A DNA stretch of 64,000 bases from Azohydromonas lata NBRC 102462. Its GTDB lineage: Bacteria; Pseudomonadota; Gammaproteobacteria; Burkholderiales; Burkholderiaceae_C. Every line of letters begins with the position of its first letter. Position 1 is the first letter of the stretch. The stretch is taken from the NCBI RefSeq assembly GCF_001571085.1, contig NZ_BCTC01000003.1, positions 62,001 through 126,000 of the forward strand, given 5' to 3'. Under the pieces are notes generated by a model. The model was not told the DNA's origin. It did no database searches and saw only the letters and a list, made by a program, of their open reading frames with translations. Positions 40,969 through 49,250 of this stretch are shown piece after piece. A program made the translations under genes and the position numbers.

Positions 40969-43149
40969 TTACTGCGGCGTGAGCGGGCTGATCTTGAGCT
41001 GCCCAAACACCGCGTTGGCCGCCGTCAGGTTCAGCCGGGCCTGCGAGGAAATCGCGCCCACGCGGTTCTGGTAGCCGAAGTAGATCTTGCCGCCGCGCTG
41101 CACCAGCACCCGCGACCAGCCCTGGCGCTGCGACAGCAGCGGCAGGTCCGTGAAGCTCATGACGCGCGCGTCGCCCAGGGTGGCGATGGCGTAGGTGCCC
41201 TTGCCGATCTGGGTGCAGTTGCGGGTGGAGCCGTCGCTGGTGCGCTCCAGGCACTTGTAGTAGGTCGTGGCGTTGCCGGTGGTGCCGAAGGCCACGCGCA
41301 GCAGCGCGGTGGTGGTGTAGTAGTTGCCGGTCCCCGCGGGCTGCGCCATGGCGCCGGTGGCCTTGCCCAGGCTCACGGTGCTGTTGCTCCACCACTCGTT
41401 GCGCGCCAGGCTGGTGCCGTCCGCATTGGTGGAGGTGCCGTAGATGCAGGGCGTGCCGCGGCTGACGGCCACCAGGTCTTCCAGCTTGGCCGGCGTGGTC
41501 TTGTAGGTCGCGGAGTTCGTGGGCGTCACCGCGCCGCAGGCCACCTTGGCGCCGTTGCGCGCATCGCCGCCCGCGGCCACCGCGGCGGTGTAGGCCGTGG
41601 CGATGGCCGAGCCTTGCACGTCGTAGGCCGGTGCCGTGGCGGTGGCGAACCCGGTGCTGAACTGCAGCTTGGCCCCGGTGGGGAACTTGGCCGTGGTGCC
41701 CAGCAGCTTGAGGTCGGACGGTCCCCACTGCGCGTATGGCACGCCATCGGCACTGCCGGGGAATCCGCGCAGCCGCGTGACGACCTCCAGCAGCGTCTTG
41801 CCGCTGACGTCCACGCTGCTGTGCCACGAGGCACCCTGCTCCATGCCGGCGCAGTAGCTGTAGGTCCAGCGGGTGCCGGTCTGCGGCTTTTGCGTGCTGC
41901 GCGTGCCCAGCGGGCAGGCCGACCAGGCGGTGCCGTTCCAGTGCAGGTCGCCGGCGCGGGCCGAATCGCCGTGGAAGCCCCAATCGCTCACCTTGCCGGC
42001 GGCGTTGCGCTCGAACCGGCTGTAGTAGCGCACCGTGCCATCGGCGCCGGGCGTGTTGTCGGCGGCCGTGCTCAGGTTGGCGCGGAAGAACCAGTTGTTG
42101 GCATCGCTGAAGGTGAAGCCGCGCAGGTTGCCGCCGGCCAGCTTGGTACCCGCTGCGGCGTCCAGGGGCAGCTTGGACGCGCCTATGAGCGTGAGCACCT
42201 TGCCGGCGTCGAGCTTGAGGTCTGCGCCTATCGCGGCCTTGGCCGCGGCCAGCAGCGCGGCCTCGCGGGTGGCGGCGGTCAGCGTGGTGTCGGCGGCCGT
42301 GGCGGCGGCCACGGCGCCCAAGGACGGCAGCGCGTCCACCAGGGCGTAGCGCAAGGCCTTGTCCAGGTCGGCCTGGGTGGCCACGACGCCATTGAAATCC
42401 TTCTGCCCCACCACGCCGGCCTTGAGCGCGGAGGCCGCCTGCTGCTGCGCCAGCACCAGCAGCCGCGCCAGCGTGGCCGCGCGCACGGAAGCCGCGTCGG
42501 TGGCGCCGGTGTAGTCCTTCAGCGGCGAGACGGCCAGCCCGGCGGCCGACTGCACGGCCGCCGCGGCCACGGCCGTGGTGCTGCCGGCCAGCTCGGCCCA
42601 GGCCTGCACCAGCGTGGTCAGCGGCGTGACCACCGCGGCCTGGTCCGCGGGCGCCATGAGCACGAAGCGCGTGGCCACGGCGGTGGTGCCGTCCACCGCG
42701 TCCGTGCCCACCACGGCCAGCAGCGGGTACTTGCCCACGATGGTGCTGGACATCTGCAGCGTGAGTCGGCCGTCGGCGCCGCTGCGGCCCTGCACCTCGC
42801 CGCTGTCGCAGGCGCCGTTGCCGTTGGCATCCAGGCACACCAGCGCGTTGCGCAGCGGACCGTCCACCACGCGGATGGGCTGCGACAACGTCAGGGGTGG
42901 CGCAGTGGTCGTTATGACGCCCCCCGTCGCGGTCGTCCCGTTGAACATGATGGGCGCGTCGGACACCCCGGCGGACGCGAGGGACGCAGTGGACGTGGCC
43001 CCGAGCGGCCCCGTCGTGGACACCATGACCGACGCGGCCTTCTCGGTGGCCGAGGTGGACGGCGCGTCCGCGCCGCCACCGCAACCGGCCAGGCCGGCAC
43101 CCAGCAAGCCCGCAGCGGCCAGCGCCTGCGACACCTTCTTCAACAACAT
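40969..43149 (-). CDS. large surface lipoprotein of unknown function
   Basis: The 726-residue protein has a lipoprotein signal (LLGAGLAGCGGG), a region of about 60 residues rich in Ser/Thr/Ala, a segment LVCLDANGNGACDSGE that looks like a calcium-binding Asp-x-Asn-x-Asn-Gly loop inside a carboxypeptidase-regulatory-like fold, and a long Ala-rich helical part (about 150-330). The last 370 residues are rich in Trp, Tyr, Gly and Cys, with several paired cysteines. The call is limited to an outer-membrane or surface lipoprotein; no enzyme motif was recognised. GAGGGAG precedes ATG 43149. Confidence 0.7.
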   Translation of the reverse strand: MLLKKVSQALAAAGLLGAGLAGCGGGADAPSTSATEKAASVMVSTTGPLGATSTASLASAGVSDAPIMFNGTTATGGVITTTAPPLTLSQPIRVVDGPLRNALVCLDANGNGACDSGEVQGRSGADGRLTLQMSSTIVGKYPLLAVVGTDAVDGTTAVATRFVLMAPADQAAVVTPLTTLVQAWAELAGSTTAVAAAAVQSAAGLAVSPLKDYTGATDAASVRAATLARLLVLAQQQAASALKAGVVGQKDFNGVVATQADLDKALRYALVDALPSLGAVAAATAADTTLTAATREAALLAAAKAAIGADLKLDAGKVLTLIGASKLPLDAAAGTKLAGGNLRGFTFSDANNWFFRANLSTAADNTPGADGTVRYYSRFERNAAGKVSDWGFHGDSARAGDLHWNGTAWSACPLGTRSTQKPQTGTRWTYSYCAGMEQGASWHSSVDVSGKTLLEVVTRLRGFPGSADGVPYAQWGPSDLKLLGTTAKFPTGAKLQFSTGFATATAPAYDVQGSAIATAYTAAVAAGGDARNGAKVACGAVTPTNSATYKTTPAKLEDLVAVSRGTPCIYGTSTNADGTSLARNEWWSNSTVSLGKATGAMAQPAGTGNYYTTTALLRVAFGTTGNATTYYKCLERTSDGSTRNCTQIGKGTYAIATLGDARVMSFTDLPLLSQRQGWSRVLVQRGGKIYFGYQNRVGAISSQARLNLTAANAVFGQLKISPLTPQ

Positions 43150-43313
43150 GGCCGACTCCCTCGCTTCGTGATGTGAACGAGCCCCGACGAGGCGCCATGC
43201 AGGTCGGGACAAACACTCCATCATGCCCAAGCAAGGTAACAAAAAGCTTTCTTTGTGTTGCCGTGAATCCGCTGAAGAGGCCCCCGGGGCTGGTCATGCC
43301 GCCCCGGCCGCCC

Positions 43314-44552
43314 TCAGCGCCAGGCCAGCCAGGCCGCGCTGATGGCCATGGAGGCCAGCGTCACCGGCACGCCGATGCGCGCGTGCTCGCGCCAGCCGAA
43401 GGGCACGCCGTGGCGCCCGGCGGCGTCGGCCACGATGAGGTTGGCGATGCTGCCCACTAGCAGCAGGTTGCCCGCCAGCGTGCTCACCAGCGCCAGCAGC
43501 GGCCCGGCGTCGGGCCCCGACAGCGGCAGCAGCAGCATCACCGCCGGCACGTTGGAGACGAGGTTGCTCAGCACGAACGTGGCGCCGAACAGCGTGGCGG
43601 GGTGGTCCAGCCGCCAGCCGGCCGCGGCCATGCGGTCCACCAGCGCCTGCGGCAGCCCCGTGGCCTGCAGCGCGTGGTTGACCACGAACAGGCCCATGAA
43701 CAGCACCAGCAGTTGCCAGTCCACCAGGCCCAGCATGTCGCGCGAGTGCAGGCGGCGGCTCAGCAGCAGCAGCCCCGCGCCGGCCAGCGCCACCACCTCG
43801 CGCGGCCAGGGCGCGAACAGGAAGCACAGCAGCACGCCCAGCGCCACCAGCAGCCCCTTGGCCGCCTGCCAGCGCGACAGCGGCAAGTCTTCGCCCGGCA
43901 CGGCGGGCGCATGGGCCGCGGAGGCATCGGCCGCCGGTGCCGGCGCGGCGTGCAGCCGCTCGCGCATCAGCCAGGCCACCAGCACCCAGGTCGCCAGCAG
44001 CGAGGCCAGCACCGGCGGCAGCACCTGCAGCACGTAGCCGCCGAAGGGCAGCTTCAACTGCGCGCCGATGAGCATGTTCTGCGGGTTGCCTATGAGCGTG
44101 GCGGCCGAGCCGATGTTGGCGCTGCAGGCCAGCGCGAGCAGGTAGGGCAGCGCGTCGCGGCCGCGGCGGCGGCAGGCGTCCACCAGCACCGGCGCCATGG
44201 CCAGGCACACCACGTCGTTGCTGAACACGGCCGAGAGCACGGCGGAGACGGCGATCAGCGCCCCCAGCAGCGCCGCGGGGGCGATGTCCAGCGCGGCCAG
44301 GCGGCGCGCCACGGCGTCGTAGAAGCCGCCCAAGCGCATCTGCGCCGAGATCACCATGAAGGCGAACAGCAGCAGGATGGTGGGCAGGTCGATCGACTGC
44401 GCCGCCGCCTCCACGCTCACGGCTTCGGCCGCGATCAGCGCGATGGCCCCCAGCAGCGCCACGCCGCCGCGGTCGAGCTGCAGGAAGGGCAGGCCGCCGA
44501 GGACCATGCCGAGATAGACCAGGGAAAAGACGAGGAGAACGAAATCGGTCAT
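43314..44552 (-). CDS. SLC13/ArsB-type anion permease
   Basis: The 412-residue protein has 10-12 hydrophobic segments and family motifs LPTILLLFAFMVISAQMRLGG, FSNDVVCLAMAPVLV (first hairpin) and GSAATLIGNPQNMLIG, with a second SNLVSNVPAVMLLLP hairpin. This repeat layout matches the ion-transporter superfamily (SLC13, ArsB, NhaD). It could carry dicarboxylates, sulfate or arsenite; nothing in the neighbourhood chooses among these. No ars genes are near. Start ATG 44552. Confidence 0.78.
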   Translation of the reverse strand: MTDFVLLVFSLVYLGMVLGGLPFLQLDRGGVALLGAIALIAAEAVSVEAAAQSIDLPTILLLFAFMVISAQMRLGGFYDAVARRLAALDIAPAALLGALIAVSAVLSAVFSNDVVCLAMAPVLVDACRRRGRDALPYLLALACSANIGSAATLIGNPQNMLIGAQLKLPFGGYVLQVLPPVLASLLATWVLVAWLMRERLHAAPAPAADASAAHAPAVPGEDLPLSRWQAAKGLLVALGVLLCFLFAPWPREVVALAGAGLLLLSRRLHSRDMLGLVDWQLLVLFMGLFVVNHALQATGLPQALVDRMAAAGWRLDHPATLFGATFVLSNLVSNVPAVMLLLPLSGPDAGPLLALVSTLAGNLLLVGSIANLIVADAAGRHGVPFGWREHARIGVPVTLASMAISAAWLAWR

Positions 44553-44716
44553 GCGCAAACACCCGCCGCGGCGCCACCTGTGAACGGCGGGCGCCGCGGC
44601 AGGCCCAACTGGAAAAGGCGCGACGGTACACGCTGCGCGCTGCGCTTGTCCGCGCCGCCCTGGCGCAGCGGCTGGCACCGGCCTTGCCGACTCCTGGACA
44701 ATCCAAGGAGAACGAC

Positions 44717-44785
44717 ATGACTGACAACCGCAACACCCCCTCCTCCACCGCGCACCCGGGAGCTGAAGCACACCCATGGCGATAG
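44717..44785 (+). CDS. 22-codon leader ORF
   Basis: A short frame MTDNRNTPSS... of 22 codons begins at ATG 44717 behind a strong AAGGAG (44705-44710), and its stop at 44783-44785 overlaps the start of the next gene (ATG 44776) by ten bases. The next gene has only a weak, badly spaced GGAG. A coupled leader peptide is plausible. It could also be a chance frame, or the true start of the next gene if a frameshift exists. Confidence 0.4.
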   Translation: MTDNRNTPSSTAHPGAEAHPWR

Positions 44786-45627
44786 ACAGGGACTGGCACT
44801 TCGTCCTGGGCGCACAGGACCCGGAGATGCGCGAAATCCAGCGCGTGGTGGACAGCGAGGGCTTGTACTGGGCCCACGCCGCGCGCCACAAGCGCCGCTG
44901 CATCCCGCGCACGGCCTATGACGCCGACGGCGTGGTGCGCGTGGGCTCGGACCAGATTCCGCGCCCCGCCGTGCTGCCACCGCGCGCGCCGGCCGTGTTC
45001 GTGGAGTGCACGGTGCTGGGCCTGGAGCCGGTGGTGCGGGTGGACCACCACCACCCCGGCGATGCGGGCTACGAGGTGGAGCCGGAGCGCTTCATGGAGG
45101 GCGCCTCGCTGGGCCAGGTGCTGCGGCTGCTGGAGCGCGAGCCCAACGAGACGCAGCGGCTGCTGGCCGCCAGCGACCACTGCCTCACCGCCGCCTACCA
45201 GGGCCGCTGCCCGGGGGTGGACCCGCACGAGCTGCTGTTCCTGCGCGCGTCGTGGAAGGCCAAGGTGCTTGGGCGCACGCTGTCGGACGTGGTGGAAGGC
45301 ATCCTGGACGCCGCCCAGCGCGTGCGCGCCCACCACGACGGCGAGCTGGGCGAAAGCCGCTTTCTGGACCCGACCGAAATCCCCATGGACCTGGCCGAAG
45401 GCGCGGCCTACGCGGGCATCCCCGTGCGCTACCGCGAGCTGCTCGCGGACGGCGTGCTCAAGGAAATGTTCAAGGGCGGCACGCCGCAGGCCGTGGAGCG
45501 CTTCATGGCCGAACACGAGGCCGCCGGGCGGCCCGTGTACGGCAACCCGTACCGCGGCTACGCCGGGACGTACTGGGGCGGGCGGCGCGAGCCGGAAGTA
45601 GCAGGGCGGGTGGTGGAGTCAGGGTGA
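44776..45627 (+). CDS. unknown protein with a DHH-like motif
   Basis: A 283-residue soluble protein. It begins DWHFVLGAQDPEM and has Asp90-His-His-His (VRVDHHHPGD) followed by a helix ASLGQVLRLLE, and an Asp-His pair at 134-135 in LLAASDHCLTAAYQG. This resembles the third motif of DHH phosphoesterases and the helix that follows, but the first DHH-family motif is not clear, so the call is tentative. If right, it would be a metal-dependent phosphoesterase or nuclease. It is convergent with the next gene, ten bases apart. Confidence 0.4.
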   Translation: MAIDRDWHFVLGAQDPEMREIQRVVDSEGLYWAHAARHKRRCIPRTAYDADGVVRVGSDQIPRPAVLPPRAPAVFVECTVLGLEPVVRVDHHHPGDAGYEVEPERFMEGASLGQVLRLLEREPNETQRLLAASDHCLTAAYQGRCPGVDPHELLFLRASWKAKVLGRTLSDVVEGILDAAQRVRAHHDGELGESRFLDPTEIPMDLAEGAAYAGIPVRYRELLADGVLKEMFKGGTPQAVERFMAEHEAAGRPVYGNPYRGYAGTYWGGRREPEVAGRVVESG

Positions 45628-45636
45628 TTCAGTCCG

Positions 45637-46164
45637 TCACCTTGCCGCGGCGCCCAGCCGCAAGCTCTCCGCGGCCTGCGCGGCCACCTCCTCCATGCCA
45701 CCCGCCGACCCCAGCAGCTCCGCCGGCCGGTGCGCCTGCAGCCCAGGCTGCGGCGTCTCCAGCCACGGCCCAAGCCAGCGCGCCGCGTCGAACCGGCCCA
45801 CGACGCCCGCGCCGCCGTCGGCCATGGCCTGCACGCGCCCAAGCAGCCACAGCAGCCGGAGGGTGCGCAGCCCCGCCGCCGCCGGCAGCGGCGCGTCGGT
45901 GAACGATTTCTTCTCCGCCGCCGAGCGGTTCGTGCCCAGGATGTCGCGGAAGAAATGGCGCGGCGCGATGTCCAGCGCCCGCCCCAGATCGCGCGCCAGC
46001 ACGGCCGGGACGGCGGCGGCGTCCAGCTTGTCCAGCACGTCGGCTTCCAAGGCGGCGAGCGTCCTGGCCTGCGCCATCAGGCTCTGGCCGGGGCGGTAGC
46101 CGCGCAGGTCCGGCGCGGGGGCGGCGGCGGACGCGTCGTTGGCCGCCTGGGCGTTCTTGGCCAT
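45637..46164 (-). CDS. orphan Xre/MbcA/ParS-type antitoxin-like protein
   Basis: The 175-residue protein looks like a DUF2384 protein. A helix-turn-helix-like segment (ALDIAPRHFFRDILG) is followed by LRTLRLLWLLGRVQAM, then the toxin-binding C-terminus FDAARWLGPWLETPQPGLQAHRPAELLGSAGGMEEV, of which the parts WLETPQPGL and HRPAELLGS are diagnostic. No RES toxin or other small toxin gene is beside it, so it is a solitary antitoxin homologue, perhaps a regulator. ATG 46164 has a GGGAGC upstream. Divergent from the DUF2630 gene. Confidence 0.65.
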   Translation of the reverse strand: MAKNAQAANDASAAAPAPDLRGYRPGQSLMAQARTLAALEADVLDKLDAAAVPAVLARDLGRALDIAPRHFFRDILGTNRSAAEKKSFTDAPLPAAAGLRTLRLLWLLGRVQAMADGGAGVVGRFDAARWLGPWLETPQPGLQAHRPAELLGSAGGMEEVAAQAAESLRLGAAAR

Positions 46165-46242
46165 CACGGCTGAAGCTCCCGCGCCCCGCCGCACGGGCAC
46201 GGTGGTTGCCGCCCAGGGCGACGACAACCCAGGAGCCCCGCC

Positions 46243-46476
46243 GTGGACGACAAGACCCTGCTGCAGCACATCACCGAGCTGGTCGATGAGGAAAACCGCC
46301 TGCGCGCCGACACGCAGTCCCCCGACCAGCACCGCGCGCGCATCGAGGAGCTGGAAGTGCAGCTCGACCAGTGCTGGGACCTGCTGCGCCAGCGCCGCGC
46401 CAAGCGCGAGTTCGGCCAGAACCCCGACGACGCCCAGGTGCGCGACAAGAACACGGTGGAGAAGTACATCCAGTGA
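46243..46476 (+). CDS. DUF2630 family small protein
   Basis: A 77-residue helical protein of the DUF2630 family: ITELVDEENRLR near the start, LEVQLDQCWDLLRQRRAKRE in the middle. The sequence forms a coiled-coil-like hairpin. The start codon is GTG at 46243, with AGGAG seven bases upstream. Function unknown; DUF2630 proteins are widespread in soil bacteria. Single gene. Confidence 0.82.
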   Translation: MDDKTLLQHITELVDEENRLRADTQSPDQHRARIEELEVQLDQCWDLLRQRRAKREFGQNPDDAQVRDKNTVEKYIQ

Positions 46477-46497
46477 GCGCCGCGGGTGGCGGCGGGC

Positions 46498-47205
46498 TCA
46501 GCCCGCCGCGCCCTGGGCATCGCCTGACGGCCCCTCGGCCGCCCGCGCCAGCCGCGCGAAGTAGGCCGACTTGCCGGTCTTGTAGAGCTGCTCCCAGGCC
46601 TGCAGCGCCTCGCCCTCGTAGATCTCCAGCAGGGCGAAGATTTCGCGCGCGAATTCGATGGGCGCCATGCCGCCGGCGGTAATGAGGTTGCCGTCGCGCA
46701 CGGCGGGCTCGTCGCGATAGAAGCCCTCGCCCGCGTAGCCCGTGCCCTTGAGGTAGCTCAGCGCGTTGCTGGTGTGGGGACGCGTGTCCAGCCAGCCGGC
46801 ACGCGCGAGGGCGGCCGTGGCGCCGCAGATGGCTGCCACCGGCACGCCGCGGCGCAGGAAGGCGCCGGCCTTGCCGATGGCGGCGTGGTGCGACTCGTCG
46901 TCGGCCCACGCCGTGCCGCCGGGCAGGATGAGCATCGCGCTGTCGTCCGGCAACAAATCCTCGACGCCCAGGTCCGGCAGCACGGAGACGCCGCCCATGG
47001 AACGCGGCACCGCATGCCGGCCGGGCCCGACCGTCTTGACTTGCCAGCGCCCGGGCTCGCGCTGGAACTGCGGGTTGTTGATGCCGGCCACGGCGAAGGC
47101 GGCTTCCCAGTCGGCGAAGCCGTCGAAGACGTAGAGGTGCACGGTGCGCTTGGGCACATCGGCGCCGGCCTGGGAGGCGGCGGCGGAAGAAGCGAGGTCT
47201 TGCAT
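46498..47205 (-). CDS. DJ-1/PfpI family protein
   Basis: The 235-residue protein has the DJ-1/PfpI fold: HLYVFDGFADWEAAF with Glu34, the nucleophile elbow VAAICGATAALA with Cys127, and ILPGGTAW. Relatives are glyoxalases, chaperones, proteases or amidotransferases. The N-terminal 18 residues are not part of the domain. It lies 35 bases downstream of the SLOG-like gene on the same strand, so the three minus-strand genes from 48244 to 46498 may be one operon. Confidence 0.8.
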   Translation of the reverse strand: MQDLASSAAASQAGADVPKRTVHLYVFDGFADWEAAFAVAGINNPQFQREPGRWQVKTVGPGRHAVPRSMGGVSVLPDLGVEDLLPDDSAMLILPGGTAWADDESHHAAIGKAGAFLRRGVPVAAICGATAALARAGWLDTRPHTSNALSYLKGTGYAGEGFYRDEPAVRDGNLITAGGMAPIEFAREIFALLEIYEGEALQAWEQLYKTGKSAYFARLARAAEGPSGDAQGAAG

Positions 47206-47240
47206 GCCCCTCGCGCAGCAGGCGCCGTGCCCTGTGGGCG

Positions 47241-47813
47241 CTACGCCAGGGTGCGCGCGTCTATCCAGTGCACGCAGGCGGCGTGGGCGCGGGCCTCGCG
47301 GACCATGTGGTCGGTGCCGCCGCGGTGGCCGCTGCCGTCGCCGTTCCACAGGACGACCAGATGCACCCTCCCCGCGCCCTGCGCCAGCGCCATGTGCAAC
47401 AGCCACAGGTTGCAGCGCTCGAAGGCGTTGGCGCCGTCCGGCAGCGGCCCCAGCTCGCGCGGCATGAGGCGCGGCGGCGCCCAATGCGGGCGCAGCGCCT
47501 CGTAGAGCGCGCGCCAGCGCTCGCCCTCGCTCACGGGCTCGACCGAGCGGCGGATGAACTCGTCCTCCTCGAAAGGCAGCAGCACCTCGCAGCGCAGGCC
47601 GCGCGCGACGCAGGCTTGCAGGAAGAGCAGGTCGCCCCCCGCGGCGGCCTGGGACAGCGCGAGGTCTTGCGCGCCGGCGCCTTGCGCGTCCAGCACGCCG
47701 GCGATGCGCTGCCGCGCCGCCGGCACCTTGTCCATGGGAAAGCGCGGCGGCGTGCGGCCGGGGACATCCGGCATGTGGCCGCTGAAGAGGAAGACGCGGC
47801 GCGGCGCCGTCAT
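47241..47813 (-). CDS. SLOG/Rossmann-like protein of unknown function
   Basis: The 190-residue soluble protein begins VFLFSGHMPDVPGRTPPRFP and has GGDLLFLQACVARGLRCEVLLPFEE and VHLVVLWNGDGSGHRGGTDHM. The alternation of strands and helices with a Gly-Gly-Asp loop resembles a Rossmann-like SLOG domain, which binds nucleotides or NAD-like ligands in several signalling and defence proteins. The link is by pattern only. Its start codon overlaps the Lrp-type regulator stop by ATGA, so the two are translationally coupled. Confidence 0.5.
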   Translation of the reverse strand: MTAPRRVFLFSGHMPDVPGRTPPRFPMDKVPAARQRIAGVLDAQGAGAQDLALSQAAAGGDLLFLQACVARGLRCEVLLPFEEDEFIRRSVEPVSEGERWRALYEALRPHWAPPRLMPRELGPLPDGANAFERCNLWLLHMALAQGAGRVHLVVLWNGDGSGHRGGTDHMVREARAHAACVHWIDARTLA

Positions 47814-48244
47814 GGCGCCGATTGCCGGTAGGTGGCGAGGTGGATGCTGGTCTCGGTGCCGCGGATGCCTTGCAGCAGCCGGATGCGCTCCAGCACCGCG
47901 GAGAGCTCCTGCAGGCTGGCGGCGCGCAGTTCGGCGAGCAGATCCCAGCGGCCGTTGGTGTCGTGCAGGGCGACGACGCCGGGCTCGCCCAGGAGCCGCG
48001 TGACGACCTCGCGCGTGCGGTTGCCCTCCACCAGGATGCCCATCCAGGCCGTGATGCCCGCGGGCTGCGCATCCGGCCGCAACTGCACCGTGTAGCCCAC
48101 GATGACCTCTTCCTGCTCCAGCCTGCGGATGCGGTTGGCGACGGTGCCGCGCGAGACGTTCAGCCGGTGCGCCAGGGTGGCGACGCTCAGGCGGGCGTCG
48201 GCGCGCAGCAGGGCGATGAGGCGGTGGTCGAGGTCGTCGAGCAT
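47810..48244 (-). CDS. Lrp/AsnC-family transcriptional regulator
   Basis: The 144-residue protein has an N-terminal helix-turn-helix (LDDLDHRLIALLRADAR, ATLAHRLNVSRGTVANRI) and a C-terminal RAM domain (VTRLLGEPGVVALHDTNGRWDLLAEL). It should bind DNA as an octamer or dimer and respond to an amino acid. It is the first gene of a minus-strand unit and overlaps the SLOG-like gene by four bases. The divergent 279-base gap to nikR should hold its promoter and likely self-site. Confidence 0.93.
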   Translation of the reverse strand: MLDDLDHRLIALLRADARLSVATLAHRLNVSRGTVANRIRRLEQEEVIVGYTVQLRPDAQPAGITAWMGILVEGNRTREVVTRLLGEPGVVALHDTNGRWDLLAELRAASLQELSAVLERIRLLQGIRGTETSIHLATYRQSAP

Positions 48245-48523
48245 GGATGGCGGAGCCGGTATTTACTGTGGCGATTTACGACAGGAAAGAACTGTCACGG
48301 CAAAGAGGGCGGCTTGCAATTCAGAAATTGGTGCCCGCGGCGATGCTCTCCGAGCACTGACACGGGCGCCTGTCACCGGCCAGCGGCGTGGTCACCAGCG
48401 CCCGGGCCCGGTCGGTGAGGTCAGGGCGTGCGACGAAGAAGGGCTCCCCGCTTCGCCGCTCCCGCCAGAATCACGCTTCCCGCTGCCATCTCCGGCCAAG
48501 GCAGCAGGAGGAGAGAAGACCCG

Positions 48524-49009
48524 ATGAAGCGACTGACGATGTCCCTGGATGACGACCTGGCCGATGCCTTCGAGGCGCTGGTGCGCTCGCGCGGCTACGA
48601 GAACCGCTCGGAGGCCTTCCGCGACCTGCTGCGCCAGGACCTGGGCAGCACGCGGCTGCGCGAGCAGCCCGACGCCCCCTGCGTGGCCACGCTGAGTTAC
48701 GTCTACAACCACCACCAGCGGCAGTTGGCCCTGCGGCTGACGGACCTGCAGCACGACCACCACGAGCTCACCGTCGCCACCACGCATGCCCACCTGGACC
48801 ATGACCACTGCATCGAGACCGTCATCCTGCGCGGGCGCACCGATGCCGTGCGCAGCTTCGCGCAGTCGGTGATCACACAACCGGGTGTGAGCCACGGCAA
48901 CCTGAACCTGGTCCCCATGGCCGTGCACCACGCGCAGGGCCACGAACACCTGCAGCCCGCGGCTGCACACCCGAGCCCAGCGAAGGGCCTCAAGCGCTCA
49001 AGCCGCTGA
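48524..49009 (+). CDS. nikR: nickel-responsive repressor NikR
   Basis: The 161-residue protein has an N-terminal ribbon-helix-helix (RLTMSLDDDLADAFEALV) and the high-affinity nickel site: His77, His88, His90 and Cys96 in QHDHH...THAHLDHDHC, matching His76, His87, His89 and Cys95 of E. coli NikR. A His-rich tail (about 134-150) extends past the usual end. ATG 48524 follows AGGAGGAGAGAAG. NikR bound to Ni2+ represses nickel-uptake genes; two matching operators lie just downstream, before the TonB receptor gene. Confidence 0.95.
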   Translation: MKRLTMSLDDDLADAFEALVRSRGYENRSEAFRDLLRQDLGSTRLREQPDAPCVATLSYVYNHHQRQLALRLTDLQHDHHELTVATTHAHLDHDHCIETVILRGRTDAVRSFAQSVITQPGVSHGNLNLVPMAVHHAQGHEHLQPAAAHPSPAKGLKRSSR

Positions 49010-49146
49010 CCTCGCCGCTGGCCGCACTGCAAGCGACGCTGCCGCTTTGGCTTGGGCGGTGCAAGGCCGGCATGCAGGGCCAAGCCAGCGCGCCCTCCAC
49101 GGCACCCTTGGGCGGCGGCGCCGCTGAAGCGCCGGGCACGGATCTT

Positions 49147-49173
49147 GTGTGACGTTTTTTAATTTCGTCATAC
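49147..49173. promoter_or_regulatory. NikR-type operator 1
   Basis: GTGTGACG and CGTCATAC form a 27-bp palindrome with one mismatch. The half-site GTRTGA-N15-TCATAC resembles the E. coli NikR operator GTATGA-N16-TCATAC, one base shorter. The A/T-rich centre probably overlaps the receptor promoter. It sits 137 bases after the nikR stop. Confidence 0.7.
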
Positions 49174-49221
49174 ACGCTTCGGGCCTTCGAGCGGCTGCGC
49201 ATCCAATCCGCTCCCGCCCGC

Positions 49222-49248
49222 GTATGACGATCGGACAGGAAGTCATAC
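49222..49248. promoter_or_regulatory. NikR-type operator 2
   Basis: GTATGAC and GTCATAC are exact inverted copies in a 27-bp palindrome (GTATGA-N15-TCATAC), the same spacing as operator 1. It ends two bases before ATG 49251 and covers the ribosome-binding AGGAAG, so bound NikR would block the leader. Start-to-start distance to operator 1 is 75 bases, near seven helical turns. Confidence 0.75.
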
Positions 49249-49250
49249 AC

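Noticed and set aside
44776-46164. Toxin-antitoxin pair from the DHH-motif gene and the antitoxin homologue
   Set aside because: The genes converge rather than form an operon, and the DHH-motif protein lacks the RES Arg-Tyr-Glu-Ser pattern.
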